Assembly: GCF_017876405.1 (NCBI RefSeq)
Contig: NZ_JAGINW010000001.1
Coordinates: 5,221,203-5,285,202, forward strand
DNA: 64,000 nt
Reading direction: 5' to 3'
Source of the DNA: Kibdelosporangium banguiense
GTDB lineage: Bacteria; Actinomycetota; Actinomycetes; Mycobacteriales; Pseudonocardiaceae
In this document: positions 50,037 through 58,281 of the stretch, one piece after another
Layout of the letters: the number at the start of each line of letters is the position of its first letter
How positions within the stretch are numbered: position 1 is the first letter of the stretch
The notes under the pieces: model-generated
What the model was told of the DNA's origin: nothing
Database searches by the model: none
Seen by the model: the letters and a program-made list of their open reading frames with translations, nothing else
Made by a program: the position numbers and the translations under genes

Positions 50037-50818
50037 CCGGCACGCCCCAGCAGTGCCGAGTATCCGCGCTCGGCCGGGCTGTCGCCGATGTCGGACTCCG
50101 TGCCCGCGGCGATCAAGGAGCCGGCAGTGCCCTGATAAACCAGCCGGCCTTCGTTGACCAGCACGACATCGGTGCACGCGGCAGCGACATCCTCCACCAG
50201 ATGCGTCGACACGACGACACACGTGTCGGCGGCCAACGACCGGATCAATTCACGGAACTGGATGCGCTGCGCGGGATCGAGCCCGACGGTGGGCTCGTCC
50301 AGCAGCAGGATCCGCGGGTCGTTGACGATCGCCTGGGCGATCCCGGCGCGCCGCAACATCCCGCCGGACAACGTCTTCAGCTTGTCGTCGGCCCGGCCGG
50401 CCAGGTCTGCCCGTTCGAGCGCGCGCTGAACCGCGCCCGGGATCTCGGGCCTCGGCATTTCCTTGAGCCACGCCATGTACTCGACGAACTCCCGCACGGT
50501 GAACCGCGGGTAGTACCCGAACTGCTGTGGCAGATAACCGATCGACCGCCGCAGCGAGCGCAACGACCGGCCGCCCGGCTCAGTCCCGAGAAGTCTCAGG
50601 TCGCCTCCGCTCGGCCTGATCACTGTGGCCAGCGACCGGATGAACGTCGTCTTCCCGGCGCCGTTCGGCCCGAGTATCCCGTGCACGCCCAAGCCGAGCG
50701 ACAGGCTCAGGCCGTTCACGGCCATCCGCTTGCCGGCCCGGACCCGCAGGTCCTCGGTGTGGATCTCCCACGCATACGTCGTCGGCGCAGTCTCCGCCGC
50801 TCTAACCACGCGTCCCAA
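50033..50818 (-). CDS. ABC transporter ATP-binding protein
   Basis: 261 residues. Walker A GPNGAGKTTF, Q-loop GYLPQQFGYYP, signature LSGGMLRRAGIAQ, Walker B ILLLDEPTVGLD and H-switch STHLVED are all present, so it should be an active ATPase. Export-type ABC-2 family. Coupled to the permease by ATGA overlap and 12 nt after the anti-sigma gene. Confidence 0.92.
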   Translation of the reverse strand: MGRVVRAAETAPTTYAWEIHTEDLRVRAGKRMAVNGLSLSLGLGVHGILGPNGAGKTTFIRSLATVIRPSGGDLRLLGTEPGGRSLRSLRRSIGYLPQQFGYYPRFTVREFVEYMAWLKEMPRPEIPGAVQRALERADLAGRADDKLKTLSGGMLRRAGIAQAIVNDPRILLLDEPTVGLDPAQRIQFRELIRSLAADTCVVVSTHLVEDVAAACTDVVLVNEGRLVYQGTAGSLIAAGTESDIGDSPAERGYSALLGRAG

Positions 50819-50830
50819 TTCTGTTTCCCC

Positions 50831-51592
50831 TTAACGCAGTCGTGCGTACGAGTCCGCCCGGAGGGCCATGACCACGACGCACAGGACAACAATCGACGCC
50901 CAGATGGGCAAACTGGCCGGCTGCAGGAGTTGCGGCAGGTTGCTGTTGATCAATGACGGTCCGACGACCAGCCCGGCCCAGAGCCCGGCCAGGATCGCCG
51001 CCGCGTGGCTGAGTGCGATGACGCTGCCCAGTGCAAGCGTACCGAGGGTGAATGCCAAGCAGGGCAACAGCCACAGCGCCGGTGACGTGCCACTTGGCAG
51101 GCCTGCGAGGACAAGCGCCGGGATCACGACCACCAGCACCGCGGCCGTACGCCGCAAAGCCAGGTGCAGCCCCGCTCTGGGCGTCGCCGAGACGAGTTCG
51201 TAAGCCGGATCCATCGCTCTGTTCCAGGCCATGGCCACCCCCAGCACGGGAGCGACCGGCGCGAGCAACATGACAAGCGGGACTTCGGTCATACCGAGCA
51301 GATCCAGGAGCATTGCCACGACCGCGACCAGCAACGTCATCCCCAGCCACGGGCCTCCCGCAGGCGCCGCCCACGTCGGGATGCGCCGGTGTTTCGCCGG
51401 TGGCTCAACGGTTTCGATGCCGGACCACACTGTCTGCAGCAGTGGTGCCAGCGAATCCGTCCGGGTGGCGAGCAGTTGCCGGCAGGACGCACACGTTTCC
51501 ATGTGCGCCTCCAGGGCCCACACCTGGTCCGCCGGGATGTCCTTGTCCCCGTTGACATACCTGCGGACCAGGTCCAGTGATACGTGGCTCAT
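50831..51592 (-). CDS. Membrane anti-sigma factor (zinc-finger type)
   Basis: 253 residues. The N-terminal ZAS motif is intact: H30-MET-C34-AS-C37. Six membrane segments follow (about 85 to 245) instead of the usual single one. That makes it an unusual polytopic anti-sigma factor that could sense membrane or transporter state. ATGA overlap with the sigma gene on one side, 12 nt to the ATPase gene on the other. Confidence 0.8.
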   Translation of the reverse strand: MSHVSLDLVRRYVNGDKDIPADQVWALEAHMETCASCRQLLATRTDSLAPLLQTVWSGIETVEPPAKHRRIPTWAAPAGGPWLGMTLLVAVVAMLLDLLGMTEVPLVMLLAPVAPVLGVAMAWNRAMDPAYELVSATPRAGLHLALRRTAAVLVVVIPALVLAGLPSGTSPALWLLPCLAFTLGTLALGSVIALSHAAAILAGLWAGLVVGPSLINSNLPQLLQPASLPIWASIVVLCVVVMALRADSYARLR

Positions 51593-52128
51593 GACAGTGC
51601 CTCCCGCAGCAAGGTCCGTGCCCGGCGAGCCCGGGTTTTGACGGTCCCTTCCGGCACACCGAGCAGGACGGATGTCTCGCGGACGGTCAGCCCGTCGAGC
51701 ACCATCGCCTGCAGCACATCGCGTAGTTCCGGCGCCAGCTGGTCCAGCGCGGCACCCAGTTCGTGCCCGACTGTGCCCGCCAGCACGACTTCCTCGGCCG
51801 CGGGCGCGTCCGGCGGCACGTCAGGCTTGATTTCGGCCTGTCGTGCCTGCCGTGCTTGTTGTCGAAACACGTCGACGAGCCGGTGCGCGGCGATCGTCCA
51901 CAACCAACCGACCGCGCTGCCGTCCACCGACGCTCCGGCGAACCCGCCGGCCGCACGCCACACCGCGAGGTACGTCTCCTGCATGACCTCGGCGACGATC
52001 TGGTCGTCGCTGCAGCGGCGGCGCAGCCGTACCGCCAGCCAGGGTGACGTGCGGCGATACAGCTCCGCGAACGCCGCCCGGTCGCCTTTCGCGACCTTGC
52101 GGACCAGAGCCGCTTCGTCGTCCGTCAT
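51589..52128 (-). CDS. ECF RNA polymerase sigma factor
   Basis: 179 residues. Region 2: AFAELYRRTSPWLAVRLRRRC...VAEVMQETYLAVWR; region 4: LAPELRDVLQAMVLDGLTVRETSVLLGVPEGTVKTR. Co-encoded with a zinc-type anti-sigma and an ABC exporter, so it probably controls that operon. The TGAACC/CGTGTT promoter type was not seen upstream, so it is functionally separate from the sigma factor at 9.3 kb. Confidence 0.88.
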   Translation of the reverse strand: MTDDEAALVRKVAKGDRAAFAELYRRTSPWLAVRLRRRCSDDQIVAEVMQETYLAVWRAAGGFAGASVDGSAVGWLWTIAAHRLVDVFRQQARQARQAEIKPDVPPDAPAAEEVVLAGTVGHELGAALDQLAPELRDVLQAMVLDGLTVRETSVLLGVPEGTVKTRARRARTLLREALS

Positions 52129-52134
52129 GCCCAG

Positions 52135-52704
52135 CTAGACGACGGGCGAGCCGGTTCGGTTTTCCTCCGGCCGAACTTTTTCGATACCCAGTGCGGCGCA
52201 GGCCGCGGTCACGGCAGCGATCCGCAGCTCGTCTTCGGGAACGTCGCGGAACTGGACAACGCAGTCCTGCAGGCCGCCGAGCGCGACCACGACTCGTGCC
52301 GACTGCTCCAGGGTCGGCTCCGGCCCGGTCAGCAGCGTGATCAGCCTGGCCCGCCACGACAGCACCAGGTCGACCAGGCCCAGGTCGATCAACGTCGTCA
52401 GCTCGTTCATCACGAACACGAGGTCGTGGCGGTGGCGGTAGTGGAAATCGAAGTACACCGTCAGCAACTCAAGGGGATCGACGCGGGACTTCGTCTCGTG
52501 GCCGGCCAGCATGTCCTCGCCGCCGTCCATCAACGGCTGCACGATGCTGCGCAGCAGGTCCTCCCGTGAGGAGAAGTGGTAGTACAGGGCGGGTTTGGTG
52601 ATCCCCAGCCGGTCGGCGATCTCTCGCATGCTGGTCTTCTGCACGCCCTGCTCGGCGAACAGCTCACGGGCGACCTCGAGGATGCGCTGCTTGGTTCCGG
52701 CCAT
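52135..52704 (-). CDS. TetR-family transcriptional regulator
   Basis: 189 residues. HTH region: KQRILEVARELFAEQGVQKTSMREIADRLGITKPALYYHFSSREDLL. Ligand domain of the TetR_C type. Divergent from the FAD monooxygenase, with two copies of ACTTACCGGTAAGT-type operator between them. It therefore almost certainly represses the monooxygenase and itself. Confidence 0.9.
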   Translation of the reverse strand: MAGTKQRILEVARELFAEQGVQKTSMREIADRLGITKPALYYHFSSREDLLRSIVQPLMDGGEDMLAGHETKSRVDPLELLTVYFDFHYRHRHDLVFVMNELTTLIDLGLVDLVLSWRARLITLLTGPEPTLEQSARVVVALGGLQDCVVQFRDVPEDELRIAAVTAACAALGIEKVRPEENRTGSPVV

Positions 52705-52721
52705 GACGATCAGAATATCTT

Positions 52722-52768
52722 ACTTACCGGTAGGTCAGATTCTGCGGTACGCTGACTTACCGGTAAGT
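52722..52768. promoter_or_regulatory. Twin TetR operators
   Basis: ACTTACCGGTAGGT (52722-52735, one mismatch) and the perfect palindrome ACTTACCGGTAAGT (52755-52768) lie 33 bp apart centre to centre, about three helical turns on the same face. The second abuts the monooxygenase ribosome site (GGGGAG), the first lies 17 bp from the tetR start. Confidence 0.85.
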
Positions 52769-52781
52769 AAGGGGAGTGATC

Positions 52782-53990
52782 ATGCGAGTTCTCATCTCGG
52801 GCGCCAGCATCGCCGGGCCGGTGCTGGCGTACTGGCTGAACAGGTACGGCTTCGACGTCACGGTCGTCGAGCGCGCGCCGGTCCTGCGTAAGACCGGCGG
52901 ACATGCTGTGGATCTGTTCCGGCCGGCGATGGACATCTCGGAGTGGATGGGCGTGCTGCCAGAGGTGGAGCGGGCCGCCACGCACATGGACCGCGGCACT
53001 CTCTTCCGGGAGGGCTCACCGCGACCGATCCGGGTGGACCTGGGCAAAGTGTTCGCGGCCGTGTCCGACCGGCACGTGGAGATCCTGCGCGACGACCTGA
53101 GCGAGATCTACTACGACGCCACACGCGACAACGTCGAGTACATCTTCGGCGACTCCATCACCGGCATCTCCGACGGCGACGTCACCTTCGAAAACGGGCC
53201 TGCACGGCACTTCGACGTGATCGTCGGCGCGGATGGCCTGCATTCCAACGTTCGCAAGCTGGTCTTCGGCGAGGTGCCGAAAACCTTCATCGGCGCACAC
53301 CTGGCAGTCATGACTGTGCCGAAGGATCTGGGCAACGACGGCGAGTACATGTTCCACATGGGCGCGGGCCGGGTCGCCGGGGTGTACAGCGCGAAACACA
53401 TGCCCGACGGTCGCGTGATCTTCCTGTTCCGCGGCCCTGAACTGGACTATCACCACCGGGATGTGGCGCGGCAGAAGGAACTGCTGCGCGCGGCGATGGC
53501 CGGGATGCATCCGGCTGTGGACCGGTGGCTGACCGAACTGGACACCACACCCGCGTTCTACTTCGACTCGATTACCCAGTTGAGCATGAACACATGGTCA
53601 CGCGGGCGCGTCACCCTCGTCGGAGACGCGGGGTACTGCCCCGGTCCGGCAGTCGGCGGCAGCACGAGCCTGGCCGTCCTCGGTGCTTACGTGCTGGCCG
53701 GCGAACTTGCAGCGGCTGACGGCGACTACACGCGGGCGTTTGCCGCGTACGAACGGGAAATGATGGGTCTGGTCACGCAAAGCAGGTCGTTCGCCGCGGG
53801 GGCGGCCAAGACCTTGATCCCAGGCTCGCGGTTGGCGGTGTGGGCGCTGGCGCGGGGTTCCGGGCTCGCTTCGTTGCTACCGGCAGGTGTAATGCGGGCC
53901 GTGGCCAAGCTGAACAGCAAGGGCGTGCGCATGCACGACTCGATGGTCGTCAAGCAGTACCCGGAACTGCGTACTCACCCGGCGGCGTAG
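52782..53990 (+). CDS. FAD-dependent monooxygenase (PHBH/TetX class)
   Basis: 402 residues from ATG 52782 (AGGGGAG upstream). Dinucleotide fold ISGASIAGPVLAYWL at the N-terminus, DG motif FDVIVGADGLHSNVRKL, and the GD motif VTLVGDAGYCPGPAVGG near 285. Aromatic hydroxylase class that includes tetracycline-inactivating TetX and many tailoring or degradative enzymes. Controlled by the divergent TetR, so the substrate may also be the inducer. The 3' end overlaps the convergent serine hydrolase gene by 16 bp. Confidence 0.88.
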   Translation: MRVLISGASIAGPVLAYWLNRYGFDVTVVERAPVLRKTGGHAVDLFRPAMDISEWMGVLPEVERAATHMDRGTLFREGSPRPIRVDLGKVFAAVSDRHVEILRDDLSEIYYDATRDNVEYIFGDSITGISDGDVTFENGPARHFDVIVGADGLHSNVRKLVFGEVPKTFIGAHLAVMTVPKDLGNDGEYMFHMGAGRVAGVYSAKHMPDGRVIFLFRGPELDYHHRDVARQKELLRAAMAGMHPAVDRWLTELDTTPAFYFDSITQLSMNTWSRGRVTLVGDAGYCPGPAVGGSTSLAVLGAYVLAGELAAADGDYTRAFAAYEREMMGLVTQSRSFAAGAAKTLIPGSRLAVWALARGSGLASLLPAGVMRAVAKLNSKGVRMHDSMVVKQYPELRTHPAA

Positions 53991-55075
53991 CGCCAGAAGT
54001 CACGCATCAGCGGTGGGGACGTCGGTCCGGCCATGGCGACTTGGGTGAACAGGATCGTGGCGGTGCCAGTGGACGGGATGATGTGTCCTGCCGTGCCGGT
54101 GCCGCCGACCCAGCCGTAACGCCCCGGCACATTCCATGGATCCACTGCGGCGACGTCGACCGAGCCGCCGAATCCCCAGCCCTGGCCTTCCAGGAACAGC
54201 GTGGAACCGGCGCGTTGAGCCGCTGTCAGATGATCAGTGGTCATCATCCGTACTGACTCGGCCGACAACAGGTCCCCGCCGTCAGCAAGCAGCATCCGGG
54301 CGAACGCGAGCCAGTCGGAGGCGGTGGAAACGAGCCCGCCCGCGCCTGACGGGAACGCGGGAGGCGTGGCCCACTGGCCGTCGGGCCGGTCGGCCAGTTC
54401 GAAGCCGTCTTGCGTGTGGCGGTAGTAGTTGGGGACCCGGTCCAGTTTGGCTGTGGGTACCGAAAAACCCGTGTCCAGCATGCCGAGCGGCGCGAAGACA
54501 CGGTCGGCCAGGAAGTCGGGCAACGACTGGCCGGAGACCCGTGCGATCAGCACGCCCTGCAGGTCGGACGAAGTGTTGTAGAGCCATTGCTCGCCCGGCT
54601 GGCAGACGAGTGGGACCCGCGCGAGTTTCGCCATCCACTCGTCGGGCTTCGGCGGGCGCTGCACCTCGCGGCCGTCGCCCCCAAGCTCAGTGGCCATCAA
54701 CTGGACCGCGGGCAGGTCGAACCGGTCCGGGAAGCCGTACCCGGCCCGGAACGTGAGCAGGTCGAACACTATGATGGGCCGTTCGGCCGGGACCACGTCG
54801 TCAACCGGGCTGTCCGCAGTTCGCACAACCATGGGTTCCGCCAGCTCAGGCAGCCATTTTCGGATCGGGTCGGTCAACGCGATCCGGCCGTCCTGGATCA
54901 GCAGCATGACCGCAGCCGCCGTGATCGGCTTGGTGATCGACGCGATCCGGAAGATCGAATCCGGCGCGATCCCGTCGCCCGCGACCGCGATCCGCACATC
55001 CGTGCCCCGCGCCACCAGCCCGAGCGCGCCGGGAACCGTGCCGTCGCCGACGTGTTTGTCCACAATGCTCTGCAT
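53975..55075 (-). CDS. Serine hydrolase, class C beta-lactamase family
   Basis: 366 residues from ATG 55075 (AAGGG upstream); earlier in-frame starts would extend into the argC promoter. SxxK motif in FRIASITKPIT, and the YNTS motif (Tyr-x-Asn/Ser) in QWLYNTSSDLQG; the late GWVGGTGTAGHI segment fits the third motif. No signal peptide, so probably a cytoplasmic esterase or amidase rather than a penicillin-binding protein. Substrate unknown. Confidence 0.83.
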   Translation of the reverse strand: MQSIVDKHVGDGTVPGALGLVARGTDVRIAVAGDGIAPDSIFRIASITKPITAAAVMLLIQDGRIALTDPIRKWLPELAEPMVVRTADSPVDDVVPAERPIIVFDLLTFRAGYGFPDRFDLPAVQLMATELGGDGREVQRPPKPDEWMAKLARVPLVCQPGEQWLYNTSSDLQGVLIARVSGQSLPDFLADRVFAPLGMLDTGFSVPTAKLDRVPNYYRHTQDGFELADRPDGQWATPPAFPSGAGGLVSTASDWLAFARMLLADGGDLLSAESVRMMTTDHLTAAQRAGSTLFLEGQGWGFGGSVDVAAVDPWNVPGRYGWVGGTGTAGHIIPSTGTATILFTQVAMAGPTSPPLMRDFWRYAAG

Positions 55076-55160
55076 GTCCGCACCCTTTCGCCGACCAGGC
55101 AGACCAGCGCGCTGAGCAAAACTCATCGCGCTCGAATGTGTGATCCAGACCCAAAACCGT

Positions 55161-55197
55161 TTGAGTGAACTTGCATGGTTGTGCATAATCATCCATA
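55161..55197 (+). promoter_or_regulatory. argC promoter (probably leaderless) with ARG-box-like repeats
   Basis: TTGAGT (55161-55166), 17 nt, CATAAT (55184-55189), then the ATG of argC at 55197, 7 nt later. Transcription should start at or within a base or two of the ATG, and no Shine-Dalgarno precedes it. Two TGCAT elements (55172-55176, 55182-55186) 10 bp apart overlap the spacer and -10, as expected for an ArgR-repressed promoter. Confidence 0.65.
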
Positions 55198-56222
55198 TGA
55201 CGGTTCGGGTAGCGGTGGCGGGAGCGAGCGGGTACGCCGGGGGTGAGGTGCTTCGGCTGCTGCTCGGTCATCCTGAGGTGGAGGTCGGGGCGCTTACCGC
55301 GGGTGCGAGTGCGGGTATGACCCTCGGTCAGTACCAGCCGCACCTGCTGCCCCTCGCCGGTCGTGTCCTGGCTGACACGACAACGGAAGAGCTCGCTGGC
55401 CATGACGTTGTTTTCCTCGCCCTGCCGCACGGGAAGTCGGCGCGGATCGCGGCGGAGCTCGGCCCGGACACGGTGGTCATCGACTGTGGGGCGGACCACC
55501 GCCTGGAAGACGCGGCCGCCTGGCAGCGCTGGTACGGCGGCGAGCATGCGGGTTCGTGGCCGTATGGCCTGCCTGAGCTGGCCGGCCGGGACGCGCTCAA
55601 AGCGGCGAAGCGGGTGGCGGTCCCGGGCTGCTATCCGACTGTGTCCAGCCTGGCGCTTGCCCCGGCTGTCGCGGATGGACTGGTCGAGCCCGAGGTCGTC
55701 ATCGTCGCGGTGTCCGGCACGTCCGGCGCGGGCAAGTCGCTCAAGCCACACCTGCTCGGCTCGGAGGTCATGGGCTCGCTCAGTGCGTACGGCGTCGCCG
55801 GCACGCATCGGCACACCCCGGAGATCACCCAGAACCTGAGCAAAGCCGCCGGCGAGCACGTCTCGGTGTCGTTCACGCCCGTGCTCGCCCCGCTGCCGCG
55901 CGGAATTCTGGCCACCTGCAGCGCGAACCTCAAGCCAGGCCGCACGATCGAGGACGTCCGGGCCGCCTACGAGAAGTCTTACGCCGACGAACCCTTTGTC
56001 CACGTGCTGCCCACCGGCAGCTGGCCGACGACCGGCGCCGTGCTGGGGTCCAACGCGGTCCAGCTTCAGCTCGCCGTCGACACGGAACTCAACCGTCTCA
56101 CCGTCGTCGGCGCGATCGACAACTTGACGAAAGGCACCGCGGGTGCCGCTGTGCAGTGCATGAACATCGCTCTTGGCCTGCCCGAGACCACCGGCCTGTC
56201 GACTGTGGGAGTAGCCCCGTGA
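55197..56222 (+). CDS. argC: N-acetyl-gamma-glutamyl-phosphate reductase
   Basis: 341 residues. NADP-binding GASGYAGGEVLRLLLGHP, catalytic cysteine in VPGCYPT, and GTHRHTPEI with the conserved His. Third step of arginine synthesis, reducing the acyl phosphate to the semialdehyde. First gene of the arginine operon; overlaps argJ by GTGA. Confidence 0.97.
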   Translation: MTVRVAVAGASGYAGGEVLRLLLGHPEVEVGALTAGASAGMTLGQYQPHLLPLAGRVLADTTTEELAGHDVVFLALPHGKSARIAAELGPDTVVIDCGADHRLEDAAAWQRWYGGEHAGSWPYGLPELAGRDALKAAKRVAVPGCYPTVSSLALAPAVADGLVEPEVVIVAVSGTSGAGKSLKPHLLGSEVMGSLSAYGVAGTHRHTPEITQNLSKAAGEHVSVSFTPVLAPLPRGILATCSANLKPGRTIEDVRAAYEKSYADEPFVHVLPTGSWPTTGAVLGSNAVQLQLAVDTELNRLTVVGAIDNLTKGTAGAAVQCMNIALGLPETTGLSTVGVAP

Positions 56223-57397
56223 GTTTGGACCGTGACAAGGGAGTCACCGCGCCTGCCGGCTTCACCGCCGCCGGGATCGCCGCCGGGATCAAGGATTCCG
56301 GCAATCTCGACCTGGCGCTGGTGGTGAACGAAGGCCCGAACGACTCGGCCGCCGCGGTGTTCACGACCAACAAGGTCAAAGCCGCGCCGGTGCTCTGGTC
56401 GCAGCAGGTGCTCAAGGAGGGCAGACTGCGCGCGGTCGTGCTGAACTCCGGCGGCGCCAACGCCTGCACCGGCCCGGAAGGCTTTCAGGACACGCACGCC
56501 ACCGCCGAGAAGGTCGCCGACGTCCTGGAATGCGGCGCCATCGAGGTCGCGGTCTGCTCGACCGGCCTGATCGGCGAACGGTTGCCGATGGACGCTGTTC
56601 TGTCCGGTGTGGACGCGGCCAAGGCCGCTCTGAAGAGCGACACCCAGGCCGGGCTGAACGCCGCGACGGCAGTGATGACAACGGATTCACGCCCGAAGCA
56701 GAGCTGGAAGGCACACGAGCAGGGCTGGTCGATTGGCGGGTTCGTCAAGGGCGCGGGAATGCTCGCCCCGAATCTCGCGACCATGCTGGCCGTGATCACG
56801 ACTGACGCCGACGTCGACAAAGGCACGCTGGACGCCGCGCTGCGCAAGGCGACCGCGAAGACGTTCGACTGCCTGGATGTCGACGGCGGAACGTCCACAA
56901 ACGACACTGTGCTGGCGATGGCTTCCGGCGCGTCGGGCATCAAGCCGGGCGCGGACGAGTTCGTCGCGTTGCTGACCGAGGTCTGCTGGGATCTGGTCCG
57001 GCAGTTGCAGGGTGACGCGGAAGGCGTGACCAAGGAGATCTTCGTGACCGTTCAGGGCACGCGCAGCGACCAGGACGCCATGGTCGTCGGCCGGATCATC
57101 GCCGAGGACAACCTGGTCAAGACCGCGCTGTTCGGCTCGGACCCGAACTGGGGCCGGATCGCGATGGCGCTGGGCCGCGCGCCGGTGGACATCGACCCGG
57201 ACCTGCTGTCCATTGTGATCAACGGGATCCGCGTGATGGACAAGGGAACCCGCGGTGAGGACCGGGCCGGTGCCGACCTGTCCGGCCGGGAGGTCACCAT
57301 CGTGGTCGACTTCGGCCTGGGCGACGGCGCGGCGACAATCCTGACCACCGACCTGTCGCACGCCTACGTCGAAGAGAACAGCGCGTACTCCTCATGA
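56219..57397 (+). CDS. argJ: Bifunctional ornithine acetyltransferase / N-acetylglutamate synthase
   Basis: 392 residues from GTG 56219. Self-processing protein: KGAGMLAPNLATMLAVITTD holds the autocleavage site before Thr in ATML, producing alpha and beta chains. VVLNSGGANACTG and CSTGLIGERLP are the oxyanion and active-site stretches. Recycles the acetyl group from N-acetylornithine to glutamate. GTGA overlap with argC, ATGA with argB. Confidence 0.97.
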   Translation: MSLDRDKGVTAPAGFTAAGIAAGIKDSGNLDLALVVNEGPNDSAAAVFTTNKVKAAPVLWSQQVLKEGRLRAVVLNSGGANACTGPEGFQDTHATAEKVADVLECGAIEVAVCSTGLIGERLPMDAVLSGVDAAKAALKSDTQAGLNAATAVMTTDSRPKQSWKAHEQGWSIGGFVKGAGMLAPNLATMLAVITTDADVDKGTLDAALRKATAKTFDCLDVDGGTSTNDTVLAMASGASGIKPGADEFVALLTEVCWDLVRQLQGDAEGVTKEIFVTVQGTRSDQDAMVVGRIIAEDNLVKTALFGSDPNWGRIAMALGRAPVDIDPDLLSIVINGIRVMDKGTRGEDRAGADLSGREVTIVVDFGLGDGAATILTTDLSHAYVEENSAYSS

Positions 57398-58281
57398 ACA
57401 ACAACGCTGATCTCAAGGCGGCTGTGCTGATCGAGGCGTTGCCGTGGCTCCAGGAGTTCCACGGCGCGACCGTCGTGATCAAGTACGGCGGCAACGCCAT
57501 GATCGACGACCAGCTCAAGCGCGCCTTCGCGCAGGACATGGTTTTCCTGCGGCTGGCGGGGATCAAACCAGTGGTCGTGCACGGCGGCGGACCGCAGATC
57601 GGAGCGATGCTCGGCAAGCTGGGCATCGAGAGCGAGTTCCGTGGCGGCCTGCGGGTGACCACACCGGAAGCCATGGACGTGGTCCGGATGGTACTCGTCG
57701 GCCAGGTCGGCCGTGAACTCGTCGGCCTGATCAACGCGCACGGCCCGTACGCGGTCGGTATTTCCGGTGAGGACGCGCACCTGTTCACCGCCGAGCGCCG
57801 GAGCCTGGAAATCGACGGCGAAGAGGTCGACCTCGGCCTGGTCGGTGACGTCGTCACAGTGAACCCGGCCGCCGTTCAGGACATTGTGGACGCGGGACGT
57901 ATCCCGGTCGTGTCCACAGTGGCCCCGGACATTGATGGTCAGGTGCACAACGTGAACGCGGACACCGCTGCGGCTGCCCTGGCCGTGGCGCTGAAGGCCC
58001 AAAAACTTGTCGTGCTGACCGACGTCGAAGGTCTTTACAAGAACTGGCCGGACAAGTCCTCGCTCGTGCACCGGATCGGCGCGGGCGAACTGGAGAAGAT
58101 CCTGCCGGATCTGGCCAGCGGAATGGTGCCGAAGATGGAAGCCTGTCTGCGTGCGGTGCGCGGCAACGTTCCGCAGGCACACGTGATCGACGGGCGCCTG
58201 GCGCACTCGGTCCTGCTCGAAGTGTTCACCAGCGAAGGTGTCGGGACCATGGTCCTGCCATCCGACGAAGGGGAAGCGTGA
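57394..58281 (+). CDS. argB: Acetylglutamate kinase
   Basis: 295 residues. Amino-acid kinase fold: VVIKYGGNAM, VVHGGGPQIGAML, and the ADTAAAALAVAL and VVLTDVEGLY segments. The N-terminal helix before KYGGNAM is of the length found in arginine-sensitive hexameric enzymes, so feedback inhibition is likely. Overlaps argJ and argD by 4 bases each. Confidence 0.97.
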   Translation: MNNNADLKAAVLIEALPWLQEFHGATVVIKYGGNAMIDDQLKRAFAQDMVFLRLAGIKPVVVHGGGPQIGAMLGKLGIESEFRGGLRVTTPEAMDVVRMVLVGQVGRELVGLINAHGPYAVGISGEDAHLFTAERRSLEIDGEEVDLGLVGDVVTVNPAAVQDIVDAGRIPVVSTVAPDIDGQVHNVNADTAAAALAVALKAQKLVVLTDVEGLYKNWPDKSSLVHRIGAGELEKILPDLASGMVPKMEACLRAVRGNVPQAHVIDGRLAHSVLLEVFTSEGVGTMVLPSDEGEA

